From Streptomyces capillispiralis (lineage in GTDB: Bacteria; Actinomycetota; Actinomycetes; Streptomycetales; Streptomycetaceae), in contig NZ_VIWV01000001.1 in assembly GCF_007829875.1 (NCBI RefSeq), forward strand, positions 5,674,501 to 5,738,500: a stretch of 64,000 nucleotides of DNA, given 5' to 3'. A program made the position numbers and the translations under genes. Shown one piece after another: positions 60,327 through 64,000 of this stretch. Every line of letters begins with the position of its first letter. Within the stretch, counting starts at the first letter, position 1. A model generated the notes under the pieces. That model was not told the origin of the DNA, made no database searches, and saw nothing but the letters and a program-made list of their open reading frames with translations.

Positions 60327-61151
60327 GTGCGCCTGCAAGGAAAGACCGTCGTCGTGACGGGAGCCGCGCGCGGGGTCGGCCGTGCCTGCGCGCTGGCGTT
60401 CAGCCGGGAGGGCGCCGATCTCGCCCTGCTCGACGTGTGCGGCGACGTGGACGGCGTGCCCTACCCGCTGGGCACCGCCAGCCAGCTGGACCACACCGCG
60501 CGGCTCTGCCGCGAGCAGGGCGCCGCCGTGCTCACGGCCACCGCCGACGTCCGCGACGGCGCCGCCCTGCGCGCGGCGGTCGACGCCACGCTCGACCGGT
60601 TCGGCGCCGTCGACGTCCTCGTCAACAACGCGGGCATCGTGGCGCCGTCCGGCCGGACCACGCACGAGATCGGCGAGGACGAGTGGCAGGTGATGCTCGA
60701 CGTCAACCTGTCCGGCGCCTGGCGCATGATCTCGCTGGTCGGCCCGCACATGGTGGCCCGCCGCTCCGGCAGCATCGTCAACGTCGCCTCCACCGCCGGG
60801 CTGGTCGGCTACCGGCACTTCGCCGGCTACACCGCCTCCAAGCACGGCCTGATCGGGCTGACCCGGGCCACCGCCCTGGACTACGCCCCGCTCAAGGTCC
60901 GCGTCAACGCCCTGTGCCCGGGCTCCATCCGGGACGACAGCGCCGCCGAGGGCCGGATGCTCACCGAGATCGCCAGGTCGCTGGAGCTGCCGGTCGGCGA
61001 GCACGAGCAGACCTTCGTCCAGTCGCAGCCGATGAACGCGCTGATCGAACCGGAGGACGTGGCGGGCGCCGCGCTCTGGCTGGCCTCCGACGAGTCCAGG
61101 CAGGTGACCGGCTCCGTGCTGACCGTCGACGGCGGCTTCACCATCCGCTGA
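60327..61151 (+). CDS. SDR oxidoreductase of the mycofactocin-coupled type
   Basis: The 274-residue short-chain dehydrogenase has the cofactor motif TGAARGVG at residues 11-18, an active-site Ser-Tyr-Lys (NVASTAG, YTASKHG) and NNAG. An insertion of the form DVCGDVDGVPYPLGTASQLDHT follows the first beta strands. This insertion is characteristic of the mycofactocin-dependent SDR family (TIGR03971), which holds a non-exchangeable nicotinamide. No mycofactocin biosynthesis genes are seen here. GTG start 60327 is behind AAGGA. A role in oxidising an alcohol in the acyl or amino acid part of the product is a guess. Confidence 0.85.
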   Translation: MRLQGKTVVVTGAARGVGRACALAFSREGADLALLDVCGDVDGVPYPLGTASQLDHTARLCREQGAAVLTATADVRDGAALRAAVDATLDRFGAVDVLVNNAGIVAPSGRTTHEIGEDEWQVMLDVNLSGAWRMISLVGPHMVARRSGSIVNVASTAGLVGYRHFAGYTASKHGLIGLTRATALDYAPLKVRVNALCPGSIRDDSAAEGRMLTEIARSLELPVGEHEQTFVQSQPMNALIEPEDVAGAALWLASDESRQVTGSVLTVDGGFTIR

Positions 61152-61193
61152 GCCACCCGCCGAGCCATCACAACCATGCCTAGGGGACCAGTC

Positions 61194-64000
61194 GTGTCGA
61201 TCACTCACCAGGACGCCGCCGTCGCGCCGCGCACGCCCGAGCGGTCCGCCGCCCCGGCCGGCGCGGCCTGCCACGCGCTGCGCGTCCGCCTCACCGCCGG
61301 GCCGGCGGCGGACGGACCGGACGCGCTCGCCGCCCGGTTCACCGCCCTGGCCGCCGCGCTGCCCGCCGCCACCGCGCCGGCGGCGGCCGCCCCCGGCACC
61401 GCGCGGCTGTGGACCGAGCGGGTGCCGTGCGGCGCCGGCGCGCCCGCCGCCCGGCGGTGGCGGGACCGCGAACTCGGCCGCCCGCTGCCCGCCGGGGGCG
61501 CCCCGCTGCGCGCGGTGCTGCTGCACTACGCCGACGACGCCGCCGACCTGATCGTGGTCGCCCACCGGGCCGCCCTGGACACGACGGCCCTGCACGCCTT
61601 CACCGCCCGGCTGCTCGGCGGCACGGGCGACTTCGCCCCCACCGCCGGGAGGGCGCCGGACGCCGAAGGCGGCGCGGACGGGACCGCCGGCCGGCCCGAC
61701 TGGGGGCTCGGCCGCCCGCACGGCCCGGACACCCCCGTGACCCGTGTGCTGCCCCTGCCGCCCGGGCACCCCGAGACGGACGCCGAGGGCTGGGCCACGG
61801 CCCTCGGCGTCGTCCTCGCCCGCTACGAGGGCGTCACCCGGCCCGCGCTCGCCCTGCTCGCCCCGGGCCGCCCGGCCGTCCCGGCACCGGTCGCGGCGGA
61901 CGGCGGGCACACCCTCGGCACCGTCGACAAGGAACTGCGCGCCGCCCTGGCCGCCGACGGGGACCACCCCGCCCCGGCCGCCGCCGTGGGCCTGGTGTGC
62001 GCCGACCGCGACCCGGCCGCCGGACTGCCCGGCGCCGACCACGCCGAGTACCGGCCGTTCCTGCTGCCGCCCTTCCCGGTGACCGTCACCGTCACCCGGG
62101 ACGCGACCGGCGGGCGCGCCCTGCGCTGCGACCACTCCGCGCGCACGCTCTCCGACGACATCGCCGACCAGCTGCTGCGGCACGTCAGCCGGGTGCACCG
62201 CACGCTCGCCGAGGCCCCGGACACCCTCGTCGCCGACGCCCGTCCCTGGGACGAGGAGGACGACGCCCGCCGCGCCGAGCACCGCCGGTCCGCGCCGCCA
62301 CCGCCCTTCACGCCCCGGCGCGTCGACACCGCCGTCGCCGAGATCGCCGCCGCCCGGCCGGACGCCGTCGCCGTGCGCCACGAGGGCACCCGGCTGACGT
62401 ACGGCGCACTCGACCACCGCGCCGACCGGCTGGCGCACGCCCTGCGCACCCTCGGTGTACGGGACCGCGACCGGGTCGGGGTGTGCCTGGACCGCTCCGC
62501 CGAACTGATCGTCGTACTGCTCGCGGTGCTCAAGGCGGGCGCCACCTACGTGCCGATGGACCCCGCCCACCCGGAGGACCGGCTCGCCTACACGACCGCC
62601 GACGCCGGACTCACCACGGTCGTCACCGACCGCGCCGGCTTCCCCGGCGGCACCGCCGCCCGCGTCCTGACCCCCGCCGCGCTCGAGGAGCTGGCCCCCG
62701 AACGGTGCGACGGGCCCCCGCCGTCGGAGACCGGCGCCGACGACCCGGCGTACGTCATCTACACCTCCGGCTCCACCGGCCGCCCCAAGGGCTGCGTCAT
62801 CCCGCACGTCAACGTGCTCGCCCTGATGGCCGCCACCACCGGCGACTTCGGACTCGGCGCCGACGACACCTGGACGCTGTTCCACTCCAGCGCCTTCGAC
62901 TTCTCGGTGTGGGAGATCTGGGGCTGTCTGCTCACCGGGGGCCGGCTCGTGGTCGTCCCCTACTGGGTGTCGCGCTCCCCGGAGGACTTCCACCGGCTGC
63001 TGCGCGAGGAGCGGGTGACGGTGCTCAGCCAGACCCCGTCGGCCTTCGCCCACCTGGTGGAGGTCGAGCGGGACGGCGCGGACCCCGCGCCGGTCCGGCT
63101 GGTCGTCTTCGGCGGCGAGGGGCTCGACCCGCGGATGCTGCTGCCCTGGTTCGACCGCCACCCGGAGACCGCGTGCCGGGTGGTCAACATGTACGGCATC
63201 ACCGAGACCACGGTGCACGTGACCGCGCAGACCGTCACCCGGGCCGAGGCCCTCACCGCCTCCAAGTCGGTCGGGCACGCGCTGCCCGGCTGGTGGGTGC
63301 GGGTCGCCGACCCCGAGGGCCGGCCGCTGCCCGCCGGAGTCGCCGGGGAGATCTACGTCGGCGGCGCCGGCGTCGCCGCCCACTACCTGAACCAGCCCGA
63401 CCTCACCGCGCAGCGCTTCCTGACCGACGCGCGCACCGGTGAACGCCTCTACCGCAGCGGCGACAAGGGCCGGCTGCTGCCCGACGGCCGGCTGGAGCAC
63501 CTGGGCCGGCTGGACAGCCAGGTCAAGCTGCGCGGCTTCCGCATCGAACTGGACGAGATCCGCTCCGTGCTGCTGGACCACCCGCAGGTCACGGCGGCGG
63601 CCGTGGTGCTCAACCGGACCGACCCGGACGACGCGGCGACCGCCCAGCTCGACGCGTACGTGGTGATGGACGGCGACGACACCGCCTCCGTGCGGCAGCG
63701 CGCCGGCCGCTTCCTGCCCGCGTACATGGTCCCGTCCACGGTCACCGCCCTGGAGCGGATGCCGCTCACCACCAACGGCAAGCTCGACACCCGCCGGCTG
63801 CCCCGGCCCGCCCCGACGGCCGCCCCCGCCGCGCCCGCCGCCCCGGAGGCCGTCACCGCGCCCGCCGGGCCCGTGGCGGCGCCGGGCGGCGACCCGTTCG
63901 AGCAGGTGCTGCTGGAGGTCTGGAGCGAGGTGCTCGGCGTGTCCGTCGGCCCGGACGACAACTTCTTCGACCTGGGCGGCAATTCGCTGCTCGCCATGCG
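61194..64000 (+). CDS. NRPS 4, partial: vestigial C - A(Thr-like) - T
   Basis: The frame from GTG 61194 is open to the window end, so the gene continues right. The N-terminal 370 residues resemble a shortened condensation domain in which HHxxxDG reads AHRAALDTT, so its first His is gone. The A domain (about 380-860) has YTSGSTGRPKG and a pocket read as D-F-W-S-V-G-M-V-H, close to threonine codes. NGKLD is present at A10. A T domain with FFDLGGNSLLAM begins just before the edge. It has no working C domain, so it is a likely donor of an aminoacyl group in trans to module 5 of NRPS 3. Confidence 0.9.
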   Translation, partial: MSITHQDAAVAPRTPERSAAPAGAACHALRVRLTAGPAADGPDALAARFTALAAALPAATAPAAAAPGTARLWTERVPCGAGAPAARRWRDRELGRPLPAGGAPLRAVLLHYADDAADLIVVAHRAALDTTALHAFTARLLGGTGDFAPTAGRAPDAEGGADGTAGRPDWGLGRPHGPDTPVTRVLPLPPGHPETDAEGWATALGVVLARYEGVTRPALALLAPGRPAVPAPVAADGGHTLGTVDKELRAALAADGDHPAPAAAVGLVCADRDPAAGLPGADHAEYRPFLLPPFPVTVTVTRDATGGRALRCDHSARTLSDDIADQLLRHVSRVHRTLAEAPDTLVADARPWDEEDDARRAEHRRSAPPPPFTPRRVDTAVAEIAAARPDAVAVRHEGTRLTYGALDHRADRLAHALRTLGVRDRDRVGVCLDRSAELIVVLLAVLKAGATYVPMDPAHPEDRLAYTTADAGLTTVVTDRAGFPGGTAARVLTPAALEELAPERCDGPPPSETGADDPAYVIYTSGSTGRPKGCVIPHVNVLALMAATTGDFGLGADDTWTLFHSSAFDFSVWEIWGCLLTGGRLVVVPYWVSRSPEDFHRLLREERVTVLSQTPSAFAHLVEVERDGADPAPVRLVVFGGEGLDPRMLLPWFDRHPETACRVVNMYGITETTVHVTAQTVTRAEALTASKSVGHALPGWWVRVADPEGRPLPAGVAGEIYVGGAGVAAHYLNQPDLTAQRFLTDARTGERLYRSGDKGRLLPDGRLEHLGRLDSQVKLRGFRIELDEIRSVLLDHPQVTAAAVVLNRTDPDDAATAQLDAYVVMDGDDTASVRQRAGRFLPAYMVPSTVTALERMPLTTNGKLDTRRLPRPAPTAAPAAPAAPEAVTAPAGPVAAPGGDPFEQVLLEVWSEVLGVSVGPDDNFFDLGGNSLLAM

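Noticed and set aside
61409..63442. Plus-strand frame of 677 codons at the right end
   Set aside because: It is Arg/Pro-rich; the overlapping frame from 61194 reads a proper NRPS A domain.

Overview
The window is high-GC actinobacterial DNA, most likely from a Streptomyces. It has strong GC bias at third codon positions, many GTG starts, a complete cvn conservon, type II thioesterases, an MbtH-like protein and multimodular NRPS genes. Every family name below comes from reading the translations; no database search was run.

Left part (1-13.1 kb). The window opens inside a DUF2326 protein, the coiled-coil partner of ABC-three-component systems. A small DUF6087-like gene follows. Next comes an oxidative biosynthetic operon controlled by a divergent AraC-family regulator: an FAD monooxygenase, an HpaB-type hydroxylase, a DHA2 exporter, an NmrA-type reductase, a stand-alone KSQ-like ketosynthase (active-site Cys replaced by Gln), a PrnB-family haem protein, a second paralogous FAD monooxygenase and a FrnE/DsbA-like protein. 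I cannot name the product.

Middle part (13.5-25 kb). A conservon cvnA-B-C-D-E (sensor-like ATPase, roadblock protein, DUF742, GTPase, P450 without EXXR) is followed by a convergent P450 and a DUF7873-like gene. Behind that gene lies a short series of tRNA-like sequences, one a clean D-arm-less cloverleaf, interrupted by a decayed transposase. A secreted SGNH hydrolase with fibronectin-III-like repeats and a TTA codon lies between this remnant and an intact DDE transposase.

Right part (25.4-64 kb). This is a lipo-/acyl-depsipeptide NRPS cluster. It has an MbtH-like protein, a type II TE, a membrane protein, a ketosynthase/chain-length-factor-like pair, an ACP, three DsrE/TusD/TusC-like proteins, a double-hotdog dehydratase, a Cys-nucleophile alpha/beta hydrolase, a ferredoxin and an unusual P450. 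Three large NRPSs follow, then another type II TE, a mycofactocin-type SDR and a fourth NRPS that runs off the window.

Reading order of the assembly line: starter C - Thr - N-Me-Tyr(aromatic) / Leu - D-Phe / module 5 with no A domain - module 6 with a ruined A domain - Ser - TE. The fourth NRPS carries an intact Thr-like A domain behind a vestigial C domain and is the obvious donor in trans. The predicted order Thr, N-Me-Tyr, Leu, D-Phe, X, X, Ser matches, from memory, the WS9326A family of cinnamoyl cyclodepsipeptides, where X,X would be allo-Thr and Asn. That assignment is inference.
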